Shown here: one piece after another, positions 1 through 9,242 of the stretch
Position numbering within the stretch: the first letter of the stretch is position 1
How the letters are laid out: each line of letters begins with the position of its first letter
Assembly (NCBI GenBank): GCA_020637985.1
Contig: JACKJK010000003.1
Span: 450,896-514,895, forward strand
Source of the DNA: Rhodobiaceae bacterium
GTDB taxonomy: Bacteria; Pseudomonadota; Alphaproteobacteria; Rhizobiales; Tepidamorphaceae
Reading direction: 5' to 3'
DNA length: 64,000 nt
Translations under genes and position numbers: made by a program
Notes under the pieces: model-generated
Seen by the model: the letters and a program-made list of their open reading frames with translations, nothing else
Told to the model about the DNA's origin: nothing
The model's database searches: none

Positions 1-347
1 AACAGACTCTGGTTGATGACAGGGACGTAGCGGCAACCACGGCGGGCGTTGCACGCATGATCGCCCAGCGCCCGGCCGCCGAGTGGGTATCCGTCTTCGA
101 GGGTGAGGATTGTTGCGCCAATGTCGTGCGCGATCTGGAGCAGGCAATGGCCGATCCGCATTTCGCCGGTCGCGGCCTGTTCTCGCGGCGGCTTTCGATA
201 GCCGGAGAAGATGCCGGCATGGCCTTGCCCGTCCCCGTGGCGACGGGCCTGCGCGGAGCCGACGATGCGGTGCGCGAAACACCCGTTGCACCGGAGTTGC
301 CGGACGCGCCGCTGACGCGCTGGCCGGAACGCTCGAACGAGGGATAG
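1..347 (+). CDS. CaiB/BaiF family CoA-transferase, C-terminal end (partial)
   Basis: The reading frame is open from the left edge (first complete codon at 3) to a TAG at 345-347, so only about 114 C-terminal residues are present. The segment contains a run reading DLEQAMADPHFAGRGLF, which resembles the conserved late region of family III CoA-transferases, where an aspartate-proline stretch is followed by AxRG(M/L)F. Such enzymes move CoA between carboxylic acids, or racemise 2-methylacyl-CoA in the Amacr subgroup. The substrate cannot be inferred from this fragment. It converges on the monooxygenase gene that ends at 348, with no gap between the two stops. Confidence 0.7.
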   Translation, partial: QTLVDDRDVAATTAGVARMIAQRPAAEWVSVFEGEDCCANVVRDLEQAMADPHFAGRGLFSRRLSIAGEDAGMALPVPVATGLRGADDAVRETPVAPELPDAPLTRWPERSNEG

Positions 348-1577
348 TTACACCGCCAGCGATAGGTCGGCGTCCTCATGAGGGTCGGGGCGCATGATCG
401 CCGGCAGATAGGTATCGGAGGGGGCAACTCCTTCGCTCATCACGCGCCGCCGCAGCGGCTCGATCCGCGACAGCGCGAACAGACCAAGCGCCCGCAATGC
501 CTGCGCCGGTACGAGATCGGACAGCAGCGAGCGGTTGAGGACGTCGATCGCGACCGAGCGCGACACCACGTCGCCACGCCTGCGCCGGTCATAGGCGGAA
601 AGCGCCGTCGCCGCGTCCGCATATTGCTCGAGGCACTCAACCAGCATCGCGGCATCGCGCAGCCCGAGGTTGAGCCCCTGTGCGCCGATTGGCGGAACCA
701 CGTGGCCGGATTCCCCGATCAGGGCGATCCGGTTGCGCGCGAAGGCCTCCGGCAGCAGCCCGCCCAATGGAAACGTTCCGCGCGGGCCCGCAACGCTGAC
801 CCGCCCGAGAAGGCGGTGGCTGCGCTGCTCGATCAGGGCGGCGAAGTCCGCGTCAGCCAGCTCGACGATCTCGCGCGCTCTAGCTGCCGTCTCGGCCATG
901 ACGATGCTCGACAGCTTGCCCGGCAGCGGTACGAGGGTGAAGGGTCCGGTCGTGCGATGGAACTCGGTCGAGGTGTCCATGTGGTCGCGGCTGTGCGCGA
1001 TGGTCGTCACGATGGCGACTTGCGGATAATTCCAGGTACGCACGCTGATACCCGCCGCGTCGCGGCACAGCGACTTGCGCCCGTCCGCCGCCGCGACGAC
1101 ACCGGCCTCGACGACTGTCCCGTCGTCAAGATCGAGGCGGCAACCGTCGGCGCCGGGTTCGCACGTGCTCGCTGCCGCCTGAATGGTGGTGATGTTCCCT
1201 TCGTCCCCGATCAGCTGCGACAGGATGTCGGACAGGGGGGCGGCGGGGAAGTTCCACGCAAAGGCGTCTAGCCCGATCTCGGCGGCGTCGAACTCGACAG
1301 TCGGCGCGCGTAGCAGGCGGCCCGTGTCATCGATGATGCGCAGCCGCTTGAGTGGTGCAGAATGCGGCAGCAGCGCGTCCCACGCCCCGATGCGTTGCAG
1401 CATGCGCACCGCGCCCGCCATCAGCGCGAAGGTGCGGTGGTCGGGATGGGCCGGCGGCGCGGCGTGAACGACCGGCAGGCCGGCACGCGCCGCCAGCAGC
1501 GCGGTCGCGAGGCCTGCCGGGCCTGCGCCGGCGACGGCGAGGTCGCATTGCAGCGTCTTGTTGCGCGTCTTTGCCAT
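348..1577 (-). CDS. UbiH/UbiF-family FAD-dependent monooxygenase
   Basis: A 409-residue flavoprotein hydroxylase. The N-terminus has the dinucleotide-binding GAGPAG (residues 17-22), the middle has a DG motif (AAADGRKS), and the late FAD-ribityl region reads GESGHVVPPIGAQGLNLGLRDA, which is characteristic of UbiH/UbiF/COQ6 hydroxylases. Members hydroxylate the aromatic ring of ubiquinone precursors or other aromatic substrates using NAD(P)H and oxygen. The ATG at 1577 was chosen because the GxGxxG then falls at the usual distance from the start; the frame also reaches back to 1655. It diverges from acdS across 221 bp. A ubiquinone role is likely from the family but is not shown by the neighbours. 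Confidence 0.8.
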   Translation of the reverse strand: MAKTRNKTLQCDLAVAGAGPAGLATALLAARAGLPVVHAAPPAHPDHRTFALMAGAVRMLQRIGAWDALLPHSAPLKRLRIIDDTGRLLRAPTVEFDAAEIGLDAFAWNFPAAPLSDILSQLIGDEGNITTIQAAASTCEPGADGCRLDLDDGTVVEAGVVAAADGRKSLCRDAAGISVRTWNYPQVAIVTTIAHSRDHMDTSTEFHRTTGPFTLVPLPGKLSSIVMAETAARAREIVELADADFAALIEQRSHRLLGRVSVAGPRGTFPLGGLLPEAFARNRIALIGESGHVVPPIGAQGLNLGLRDAAMLVECLEQYADAATALSAYDRRRRGDVVSRSVAIDVLNRSLLSDLVPAQALRALGLFALSRIEPLRRRVMSEGVAPSDTYLPAIMRPDPHEDADLSLAV

Positions 1578-1798
1578 GCGCCGGGAAGTCCTGTCTCTGT
1601 CGATGCCCCAAGGTGGCCGGATACCGGGAACACTATGGCGTCCGCTCGAAGTCACGACAACGGGTCCGATCGCCGCGGCGCATCGGTCCGGCTGTGCGTC
1701 GTACGCGCGGTGTCGCCCGCGTCTTCCAACGGGGGATCCTTTTCTCGCCCGAAACGGTAACGTGCGGCGGATTCTATTCTGACCGGAGCCCGCACACC

Positions 1799-2818
1799 AT
1801 GTCCCTTCTCACCAAGTTCGAACGCTATCCGCTCACCTTCGGTCCGACGCCGATCGAACATCTGCCGCGCCTTTCGCAGGCGCTCGGCGGCAAGGTCGAT
1901 ATCTGGGCCAAGCGCGACGACTGCAATTCCGGCCTCGCAATGGGCGGCAACAAGCTGCGCAAGCTCGAATACATCGTGCCGGACGCGATCGCCTCGGGCG
2001 CCGATACGCTGGTCTCCATCGGGGGCGTGCAGTCCAACCACACACGCATGGTCGCCGCCACGGCGGCCAAGATCGGCATGAAGTGCGTCGTCATCCAGGA
2101 AAAGTGGGTGCCGCACTACGACGCCGTCTATGACCGTGTCGGCAACATCCTCATGACACGGCTGATGGGCGCCGACAGCCGCCTCGTCGAGGATGGCTTC
2201 GACATCGGCATCCGCAGGAGCTGGGAGGACGCGATCGCCTCGGTGAAGGATGCCGGCGGCAAGCCGTACCCGATTCCCGCTGGTGCCTCGGTGCACAAGT
2301 ATGGCGGGCTGGGCTATGTCGGTTTTGCCGAGGAAGTCGCCGCCCAGGAGGCGGAACTCGGTTTCACCTTCGACTACATCATCGTTTGCGTTGTCACCGG
2401 CTCCACCCAGGGCGGCATGATCGTCGGGTTCGCGGCGCAGGATCGCGCCCACACGGTGATCGGCATCGATGCCTCCGCGACGCTGGAGCAGACCCGCGCG
2501 CAGGTTCGAGAGATCGTCGACAACACCGCCGAACTGGTCGGGCTCGGGCGCAAGGTGCGAGACGATGAGATCGTCATCAATCCCGACTATGCCTATCCGG
2601 CCTACGGCGTTCCCTCCGACGAGACCAACGAGGCGATCCGCTTGGCGGCGCAAACCGAGGCAATGATCACCGATCCCGTCTACGAGGGGAAATCAATGCA
2701 GGGGCTGATCGACCTCGTCGGCAAGGGTTTCTTCCCCGTCGGCGCGAAGGTCCTATATGCGCACCTCGGCGGAGCACCGGCATTGAACGGCTACAGCTAC
2801 TACTACCGGAACGGCTGA
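1799..2818 (+). CDS. acdS: 1-aminocyclopropane-1-carboxylate (ACC) deaminase
   Basis: A 339-residue PLP enzyme of the tryptophan-synthase-beta fold that opens ACC, the plant ethylene precursor, to 2-oxobutyrate and ammonia. It matches the known family end to end, from MSLLTKFERYPLTFGPTPIE to the C-terminal YYYRNG. Lys52 in GGNKLRKLEY is the Schiff-base lysine. Tyr295-Glu296 (TDPVYEGKS) and Leu323 (YAHLGGAPALN) are the residues that separate true ACC deaminases from D-cysteine desulfhydrases, and all are present. A CCGGAG ribosome-binding site lies about 10 nt upstream of the ATG. No acdR/Lrp-type regulator is adjacent. The product 2-oxobutyrate could feed the 2-oxoacid dehydrogenase-like gene downstream (inference). 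Confidence 0.95.
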   Translation: MSLLTKFERYPLTFGPTPIEHLPRLSQALGGKVDIWAKRDDCNSGLAMGGNKLRKLEYIVPDAIASGADTLVSIGGVQSNHTRMVAATAAKIGMKCVVIQEKWVPHYDAVYDRVGNILMTRLMGADSRLVEDGFDIGIRRSWEDAIASVKDAGGKPYPIPAGASVHKYGGLGYVGFAEEVAAQEAELGFTFDYIIVCVVTGSTQGGMIVGFAAQDRAHTVIGIDASATLEQTRAQVREIVDNTAELVGLGRKVRDDEIVINPDYAYPAYGVPSDETNEAIRLAAQTEAMITDPVYEGKSMQGLIDLVGKGFFPVGAKVLYAHLGGAPALNGYSYYYRNG

Positions 2819-3081
2819 GCGGGCGTCTGCTGCGTTGATTCTGCCTGGTATGCGAAACGACGTGGAATGAATGCTTGTGCTCCTGGCGGATCCGGCGTCT
2901 GCGGCAACGCCTTGCCGCGCCCATCGGTCTCGCGCTGATCGCCGACGGACTCGGTTTCCACATACCGCGCGGCTACATCTGTTTCGCGATGGCCTTTTCG
3001 GCTTAGGTCGAAGCCATTAACCTGATGGCCAGCAAACGGCGTGCGCGCCAAGCGAGGGTGGTTGGTGACGGGGTGGCGGGC

Positions 3082-5490
3082 ATGAACGAGACGATGCGCA
3101 AGGGCCGGCTTCAATCGCAGCCGATGGATATCGAGACGCTGCGGGCGCTTGAGCGCAAGATCCTCTGGCTGTCGACCTACCTGATTCACAACGCCAACCA
3201 CATCCGCGCCAACCGTGATGGCCTGAAGGTCGGCGGCCATCAGGCCTCCAGTGCCTCGCTGTCGACGGTGATGACGGCGCTTTTCCTGCGCATCCTTGAG
3301 CCGCAGGACCGCGTCGCGGTCAAGCCGCACGCCAGTCCCGTGTTCCACGCCATCCAGTACCTGCTCGGCGGCCAGTCGCTGGAGCAGATCAAGGCGTTTC
3401 GCGCCTATGGCGGCGCGCAGTCATACCCATCGCGCACCAAGGATGCCGACGACGTCGATTTCTCCACCGGCTCGGTCGGCCTCGGCGTCGCGATTACCGC
3501 CTTTGCCAGCCTCGTGCAGGACTACGTGCATGCCCACGGCTGGGCTGGCGCCTGGCCGCGCGGGCGCATGGTCTCGTTGCTTGGCGACGCCGAGCTCGAC
3601 GAGGGCAACATCTACGAATGCCTGATGGAGGCCTGGAAACACGACATCCGCGATTGCTGGTGGGTGATCGACTACAACCGCCAGAGCCTGGACTCCGTCG
3701 TTTCCGACGCGCTGTTCCAGAAACATCGTGCGGTCTTCGAGAGCTTCGGCTGGCACGTCGTCACCATGAAGTTCGGCAAGGCGCAGGAAGCCGTCTTTGC
3801 GCAGCCTGGTGGCGAGCACCTGCGAGAGTGGATCGACACCGCCTCCAACCAGCTCTTCGCGGCGCTGTCCTTCCAGGGCGGCGCGGCATGGCGATCCCAG
3901 TTGCAGGCCGACCTCGCCGGTCATCCCGACACGCTGACGCTCGTCGCAAGGTTCAACGACGAAGAACTTGCCGAACTGATGACAGGGCTCGGCGGCCACT
4001 GTATGGAGACGGTTGTCGAGGCCTTCGAGAACGCACCCGCCGGCAAGCCCGTGTGCTTCATCGCCTACACCATCAAGGGCCGCGGACTGCCCTTCCAGGG
4101 CCACAAGGACAACCATGCCGGCCTGATGACGCCGGAGCAGATCGCGAAGCTGCGCGACGACATGGGCATCATCGAGGGGCAGGAATGGGAGCCCTTCGCC
4201 GGCCTGCAGCGCGACCGCGCGTCTCTTGAGGACGCGCTGGCGCAGGTGCCCTTCAACCAGTCGCGCGAACGCCGGAGACCGTCGCAAATGGTTCCGGTCG
4301 GCAAGCTGCCGCTGCCGTCGATGCGCGGCTCGATGTCGACGCAGGAGGGCTTCGGCAAGATCCTCGGCGAGATTGCCCGCTCCGACAGCGAACTCGCCCG
4401 CCACATCGTAACCACATCGCCCGACGTCACCGTGTCGACCAACCTCGGACCGTGGGTCAATCGCCGCGGCATCTTCGCCCGCGAGGCAAAGGGCGACGTC
4501 TTCCAGGAGCGCAAGCTGATGTCGGCACAGCGCTGGGAGATGGGTCCGGCAGGTCAGCACATCGAGCTCGGCATCGCCGAGAACAACCTGTTCCTGGCGC
4601 TCGGCGCGCTCGGGCTGTCGCACACGCTGTTCGGCGAGCGCCTGCTGCCTATCGGAACCCTCTACGATCCATTCATCGCGCGCGGCCTCGATGCGCTCAA
4701 CTACGCCTGTTACCAGGATGCCCGCTTCCTGCTGGTCGCGACGCCCTCGGGCATCACGCTCGCGCCTGAGGGCGGCGCCCACCAGTCGATCTCCACGCCG
4801 CTGATCGGCATGGGACAGGACGGCATCGCCAGCTTCGAGCCGGCCTTCGTCGACGAACTCGCCGTCATCATGGAGTGGGCCTTCGACTACATGCAGCGCG
4901 ACGGCAAGGCCGCGCCGGGCGACTGGTTCCACGACAAGAAGGGCGGCTCGGTCTACCTGCGCCTGACGACGCGGTCCATCGACCAGCCGGTGCGCGAACT
5001 CAGCGAGCAGCGCCGCAGGGAAATCATCGACGGCGGCTACTGGCTGCGCGAACCGGCAGAGGGCGCTCGGCTTGCCGTCTGCTACACCGGCGTCGTCGCG
5101 CCCGAAGCCGCCTTCGCCATGGCGGAGATCCTGCGCAAGGTGCCAGACGCAGGCCTGTTCGCAGTCACTTCGGCCGACCGGCTGAATGCCGGCTGGCAGG
5201 CAGCCCAGGGCGCGCGCAGGGCAGGGCGGTCGGATGCCATGTCGCCGGTCGAAAACCTGCTCCGCCCGCTTGCGCCGAACGCCCGCATCGTCACCGTGCT
5301 CGACGGCCATCCCGCGACGCTGTCGTGGCTCGGCGGCGTCTACGGCCACAAGACCGTGTCGCTCGGCGTGGAACATTTCGGCCAGACCGGCACCATCGAC
5401 GATCTCTACCGTCACTACGGCATCGACGCGGAGTCCATCGTCGATGCCGCCCTGCGCGATGTTCCCGCAAGGCGCGCACCGCAAAACTGA
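3082..5490 (+). CDS. AceE-like 2-oxoacid dehydrogenase E1 / transketolase-family protein
   Basis: About 802 residues, organised like a homodimeric pyruvate dehydrogenase E1 or transketolase: an N-terminal ThDP-binding half, a central pyrimidine-binding domain and a C-terminal transketolase domain. The thiamine-diphosphate motif is GDA (168-170) with the closing Asn at 199 (VIDYN), so the usual GDG is GDA. No E2 or E3 gene is nearby, so this is an orphan E1-like protein. Its substrate (pyruvate, 2-oxobutyrate or a sugar phosphate) is not determined by sequence. The frame opens at 3025; ATG 3082 was preferred because the extra residues look unrelated, but 3025 and 3124 remain possible. An NADPH:quinone reductase gene follows 26 nt after the stop. 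Confidence 0.8.
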   Translation: MNETMRKGRLQSQPMDIETLRALERKILWLSTYLIHNANHIRANRDGLKVGGHQASSASLSTVMTALFLRILEPQDRVAVKPHASPVFHAIQYLLGGQSLEQIKAFRAYGGAQSYPSRTKDADDVDFSTGSVGLGVAITAFASLVQDYVHAHGWAGAWPRGRMVSLLGDAELDEGNIYECLMEAWKHDIRDCWWVIDYNRQSLDSVVSDALFQKHRAVFESFGWHVVTMKFGKAQEAVFAQPGGEHLREWIDTASNQLFAALSFQGGAAWRSQLQADLAGHPDTLTLVARFNDEELAELMTGLGGHCMETVVEAFENAPAGKPVCFIAYTIKGRGLPFQGHKDNHAGLMTPEQIAKLRDDMGIIEGQEWEPFAGLQRDRASLEDALAQVPFNQSRERRRPSQMVPVGKLPLPSMRGSMSTQEGFGKILGEIARSDSELARHIVTTSPDVTVSTNLGPWVNRRGIFAREAKGDVFQERKLMSAQRWEMGPAGQHIELGIAENNLFLALGALGLSHTLFGERLLPIGTLYDPFIARGLDALNYACYQDARFLLVATPSGITLAPEGGAHQSISTPLIGMGQDGIASFEPAFVDELAVIMEWAFDYMQRDGKAAPGDWFHDKKGGSVYLRLTTRSIDQPVRELSEQRRREIIDGGYWLREPAEGARLAVCYTGVVAPEAAFAMAEILRKVPDAGLFAVTSADRLNAGWQAAQGARRAGRSDAMSPVENLLRPLAPNARIVTVLDGHPATLSWLGGVYGHKTVSLGVEHFGQTGTIDDLYRHYGIDAESIVDAALRDVPARRAPQN

Positions 5491-5516
5491 ACAACCGACC
5501 CGAAACGGAGAAAACG

Positions 5517-6491
5517 ATGCCCAAGGCAATCCAGATCCACGAGACCGGCGGCCCGGAGGTGATGAAGTACGAGGACGTCGCGCTGCGCGATCCTGGCGAG
5601 GGCGAGGTCGTCGTCCGCCACACCTCGATCGGCCTCAACTACATCGACGTCTACTTCCGCTCCGGCCTTTATCCCGCCCCGCAGATGCCCCTCATTCCGG
5701 GCTTCGAGGGGGCAGGCGTCGTGGAGGCGGTCGGATCGGGCGTCACGTCGCTGAAGGTCGGCGATCGCGTCGCCTATACCGATCCCATGGGGGCTTATGC
5801 ACAAGTCCGCATTGCGCCAGCCGCACGCCTGGTGAAGATCCCCAACGGCGTCAGCGACGACCAGGCCGCGTCGATGATGCTAAAGGGCATGACGGCGCGC
5901 TACCTGCTGCGGCAGACTTTTCCCGTGAAGGCGGGTGACACGGTTCTGATGCATGCTGCTGCCGGCGGCGTCGGGCTGATCGTCTGCCAGTGGGCCAATG
6001 CGCTGGGCTGCACCGTCATCGGAACGGCGGGAAGTGCCGAGAAGGCCGAGCTGGCGAAGGCGCACGGTGCACACCACGTCATCAACTACCGTGAGGAGGA
6101 TTTCGTCGCCCGCGTTGCCGAGATCACCGATGGCAGGAAATGCGACGTGGTCTACGACGGCGTCGGCAAGGACACCTTCCTGAAGTCGCTCGATTGCCTG
6201 CGACCGCGCGGCATGCTGGCCACCTTCGGTAACGCGTCGGGTGCCCCGGAACCGCTCAACACGCTGCTGCTGTCCCAGAAGGGCTCGCTCTACGTGACCC
6301 GCCCGACGCTGTTCCACCACATCGCCACCCGCGCCGAGCTGGAGGAAAGCACGAACGACCTGTTCGATGTCGTTGTCTCCGGCAAGGTGAAGATCGAGGT
6401 CAACCAGCGTTACGCGCTCGCCGACGCGGCGAAGGCTCATGCCGACCTCGAGGGCCGCAGGACCACCGGCGCCACGGTCCTCATCCCCTGA
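5517..6491 (+). CDS. qor: NADPH:quinone oxidoreductase, zeta-crystallin type
   Basis: A 324-residue medium-chain dehydrogenase/reductase of the zinc-free quinone reductase group. The N-terminal GroES-like domain contains LNYIDVYFRSG, typical of QorA, and the Rossmann domain has HAAAGGVG (146-153) for NADPH binding. No catalytic zinc ligands are visible. It would reduce quinones or alpha,beta-unsaturated carbonyls with NADPH in the cytoplasm. The ATG follows a CGGAG ribosome-binding site at 5506-5510, 26 nt after the E1-like gene, so the two are probably co-transcribed. Confidence 0.9.
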   Translation: MPKAIQIHETGGPEVMKYEDVALRDPGEGEVVVRHTSIGLNYIDVYFRSGLYPAPQMPLIPGFEGAGVVEAVGSGVTSLKVGDRVAYTDPMGAYAQVRIAPAARLVKIPNGVSDDQAASMMLKGMTARYLLRQTFPVKAGDTVLMHAAAGGVGLIVCQWANALGCTVIGTAGSAEKAELAKAHGAHHVINYREEDFVARVAEITDGRKCDVVYDGVGKDTFLKSLDCLRPRGMLATFGNASGAPEPLNTLLLSQKGSLYVTRPTLFHHIATRAELEESTNDLFDVVVSGKVKIEVNQRYALADAAKAHADLEGRRTTGATVLIP

Positions 6492-6560
6492 GCCGGGTCC
6501 CGGCGAGATGCTGGCCGGCGCGAACGTCGCTTCGCGCCGGCTCACAAACCTCTATGTGCG

Positions 6561-6974
6561 ATGATGCCAATCACCTATCGCGACACGTCTGACCTGCCGC
6601 GCGAGGGCGTGCTCGCGCTCTACGGCGCCATCGGCTGGTCCGCGGCGAAGAAGCCCGACGAACTGATGCGCGCGCTCGCCGGTTCCGATGTCGTCTATTC
6701 GGCATGGGGTGGAGATCGGTTGATCGGCATCGCCAATGCGCTCACCGACGGCCACCTCGTCGTCTACTACCCGCACATCCTCGTTCTGCCGGACTACCAG
6801 GGCAGGGGCGTCGGCCGGCGCCTGCTCGACATGCTGCAGGCGCGCTACGCCCATCTCCACCAGCAGATCCTCGTCGCCGAGGCCGACTCCACCGGCTTCT
6901 ACGAACGCGCCGGATTCACCCGCGCTGGTGATACGGTGCCGATGTGGAAATACGACGGCGACGACCACGGGTGA
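6561..6974 (+). CDS. GNAT family N-acetyltransferase
   Basis: 137 residues with a single GNAT fold. The acetyl-CoA pyrophosphate loop reads QGRGVG (80-85), preceded by the beta4 strand PHILVLPDY and followed by FYERAGF near the C-terminus, the usual last GNAT element. It belongs to the small YjdJ-like acetyltransferases; the acceptor is unknown. It lies 69 bp after the quinone reductase on the same strand and converges on a secreted-protein gene five bases after its stop. Confidence 0.85.
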   Translation: MMPITYRDTSDLPREGVLALYGAIGWSAAKKPDELMRALAGSDVVYSAWGGDRLIGIANALTDGHLVVYYPHILVLPDYQGRGVGRRLLDMLQARYAHLHQQILVAEADSTGFYERAGFTRAGDTVPMWKYDGDDHG

Positions 6975-6979
6975 GGGGG

Positions 6980-7441
6980 CTATTTGTCGCCGGGATAATT
7001 CAGGTCGCCAAGCTGACAGGATGCTTGCTGGTCCCAGCCATCCGCTCCCTTGAGGTAGTTGCAGATCACGGACTTGTTCGGCCAATTCGCGGCACGGTCG
7101 ATCATGTCCATGATGACGCTGTAATGGTCGGCCGAGAATGGAATGACGAACTCGCCAGTGCCGGACGTGATACATTTGGCAGGGCGGGGACGTTCTTCAA
7201 ATGTGAATCGGATCGTCTTGATGTACTTGCTGTTCGTGGTCTTGAAGTATGCCTTCGTTACATTTCTGTACGCGGGAAAATTGTCCCCATCAGCCTTGAA
7301 CGATGTTTCAGAGATGATCCCGTATGGGTCGCCGACTGCTAGATATGCGCAAAGATTGGCGTCTGCAGCTTCGGCAGCCGCAGGGAACAAACCCGTAGCT
7401 ACCAAGATTGCGAACCCTGAAAGCCCAATTCGTCCTGACAT
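6980..7441 (-). CDS. Secreted protein of unknown function
   Basis: 153 residues starting at ATG 7441; a TTG two codons upstream (7447) lies closer to a GGGGAG ribosome-binding site and is an alternative. The N-terminus is a Sec-type signal peptide with cleavage probably after the AAEA in FPAAAEA. The mature part has cysteines at CAYL, AKCITSG, VICNYL and ASCQLG, which could form two periplasmic disulfides. I do not recognise the family. It is flanked by the GNAT gene and the choline dehydrogenase gene with no functional link to either. Confidence 0.7.
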   Translation of the reverse strand: MSGRIGLSGFAILVATGLFPAAAEAADANLCAYLAVGDPYGIISETSFKADGDNFPAYRNVTKAYFKTTNSKYIKTIRFTFEERPRPAKCITSGTGEFVIPFSADHYSVIMDMIDRAANWPNKSVICNYLKGADGWDQQASCQLGDLNYPGDK

Positions 7442-7565
7442 GGCCAAGTTGCTCCCCGCTGTCTGAATCCAGTGTGGAGCAGTATCGAAGTGCAGGTTGA
7501 TTGCGTCAAATGGCGCGGCAAGGTCGCCGCCCGTGCGTAGCTCTGGCAGCCGCGGGCTGGCCCGC

Positions 7566-9242
7566 CTACCTCTGGCTCGTTTCCCACTTCGGGTTGATCC
7601 ACGGTTGCGCGTTGTCGGCCGGCAGAGGCGGCTTGCCGAGGATGTGGTCGGCTGCCTTTTCGCCGACCATGATCGACGGGCCGTTGAGGTTGCCGTTGGT
7701 GATGCGCGGGAAGATCGAGCTGTCGGCGACGCGCAAGGCCTCGACGCCGATCACCCGGCACTGCGGATCGACCACGGCAAGCTTGTCGTCGGCGCGCCCC
7801 ATCCGGCAGGTGCCGCAGGGGTGGTAAGCGCTCTCGGCGTGCTCGCGCACATGCGCATCGAGCGCTTCGTCGCTGCTCACGCTGTCGCCGGGCATGATCT
7901 CTCTGCCCGCGTAGGGCTTCAGCGCATCCTGCTCGAAGATTTCGCGCGTCAGCCGGATGCAGGCGCGGAAATCGGCCCAGTCGTCGGGATGGCTCATGTA
8001 GTTGAAGCGGATCACCGGCGCGTCGTTCGGATCGGCCGAACGCAGCGTGACGTTGCCGCGCGACTTGGAGCGCATCGGCCCGACATGCACCTGGAAGCCG
8101 TGCGCCTTCGCCGGGGCCTTGCCGTCGTAGCGGATGGCGACGGGAAGGAAGTGATACTGGATGTCCGGGTATTCGACGCCCGCCTTGGAGCGGATGAAAC
8201 CGGCTGCCTCAAAGTGGTTCGTCGTGCCGTGGCCCTGTTTCAGGAACAGCCACTGCGCGCCGATGGCGAGCTTGGAAATCCAGTTGAGATGCTTGTACAG
8301 CGTAATCGGCTGCAGGCACTCCTTCTGCAGGTAGAGCTCCAGGTGGTCCTGAAGGTTTTCCCCCACGCCGGGCCGCTCGGCGACCACGTCGATGCCATGG
8401 CGTTTCAGTTCGTCCGCCGGGCCGACGCCTGAGCGCTTTAGCAGGGCGGGGGAATTGATCGCGGATGCCGCGATGATGACCTCGCGGCGTGCCCGCACGA
8501 CCTCGATTGCGCCGCCGCGCGACACCTCGACGCCGACGGCACGGCCGTTCTCCATCACCACCCGTCGCGCCAGGCAGCGCAGCACGTCGCAATTGGGGCG
8601 CTTGAGAGCCGGTTTCAGGTAGGCGTTCGCCGCAGACCAGCGCACGCCGTCCTTCACTGTCATCTCCATCGGCGCGAAGCCTTCCTGCTGCTCGCCGTTG
8701 TAGTCCGCACTGACCGGATAGCCGGCCTGCCGACCCGCCTCGATGAAAGCCTTGAATAGCGGGCTCCACATGCGCCCCCGCGTCACGTTGAGCGGTCCAT
8801 CCTTGCCGCGCCATTCAGGATCGCCGCCGTGGCCGGCATCGTTCCAGCTTTCCATGCGCTTGTAGTAGGGCAGCACGTCGGAATAGCCCCAGCCGTCCGC
8901 GCCCTGATCGCGCCAGTGGTCGAAGTCGCGCGCGTGCCCGCGCACATAGACCATGCCGTTGATCGAGGACGACCCACCGATGACTTTGCCGCGCGGCGTG
9001 ACGAGCTGCCGCCCGCCAAGACCCGGCTCTGGCTCGGATTTATAGCCCCAGTCGTAGAGGCCCATGTTCATCGGGTAGGACAGCGCCGCCGGCATCTGGA
9101 TCAGCGGCCCGGCGTCCGTGCCGCCGTATTCGAGCACGAGCACGGAGGTGCGCGCGCCCTCGCTCAGCCGGTAGGCCATGGCGCAGCCGGCGCTGCCGGC
9201 GCCGATGATGACGAAATCGGCTTCCCGCTCGCTGCCGCTCAT
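7566..9242 (-). CDS. betA: Choline dehydrogenase (GMC oxidoreductase)
   Basis: A 558-residue FAD-dependent GMC oxidoreductase that oxidises choline to betaine aldehyde. FAD-binding GAGSAG lies at 14-19, the GMC signature region at GKVIGGSSSINGMVYVRGH, and the catalytic pair is His474 (SAYHPCGTCRMG) and Asn518 (ITNGNLNGPSIMVGEKAAD). Length and order match BetA. Its start overlaps the stop of betI by four bases, so they form an operon. The betaine-aldehyde dehydrogenase gene betB, usually next in this operon, is absent; downstream lies the unknown secreted protein. Confidence 0.92.
   Translation of the reverse strand: MSGSEREADFVIIGAGSAGCAMAYRLSEGARTSVLVLEYGGTDAGPLIQMPAALSYPMNMGLYDWGYKSEPEPGLGGRQLVTPRGKVIGGSSSINGMVYVRGHARDFDHWRDQGADGWGYSDVLPYYKRMESWNDAGHGGDPEWRGKDGPLNVTRGRMWSPLFKAFIEAGRQAGYPVSADYNGEQQEGFAPMEMTVKDGVRWSAANAYLKPALKRPNCDVLRCLARRVVMENGRAVGVEVSRGGAIEVVRARREVIIAASAINSPALLKRSGVGPADELKRHGIDVVAERPGVGENLQDHLELYLQKECLQPITLYKHLNWISKLAIGAQWLFLKQGHGTTNHFEAAGFIRSKAGVEYPDIQYHFLPVAIRYDGKAPAKAHGFQVHVGPMRSKSRGNVTLRSADPNDAPVIRFNYMSHPDDWADFRACIRLTREIFEQDALKPYAGREIMPGDSVSSDEALDAHVREHAESAYHPCGTCRMGRADDKLAVVDPQCRVIGVEALRVADSSIFPRITNGNLNGPSIMVGEKAADHILGKPPLPADNAQPWINPKWETSQR

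Noticed and set aside
2819..3081. A possible small gene in the acdS-E1 gap
   Set aside because: Open frames here lack a ribosome-binding site and any recognisable motif; those on the minus strand run into the E1 gene.
4875..5516. An in-frame extension of the quinone reductase back into the E1 gene
   Set aside because: It overlaps the E1 coding region in another frame; the reductase begins normally at 5517 behind a ribosome-binding site.
3421..5529. A 702-codon open frame opposite the E1-like gene
   Set aside because: Antisense shadow in high-GC DNA; the plus-strand protein has clear ThDP motifs and family-wide similarity.
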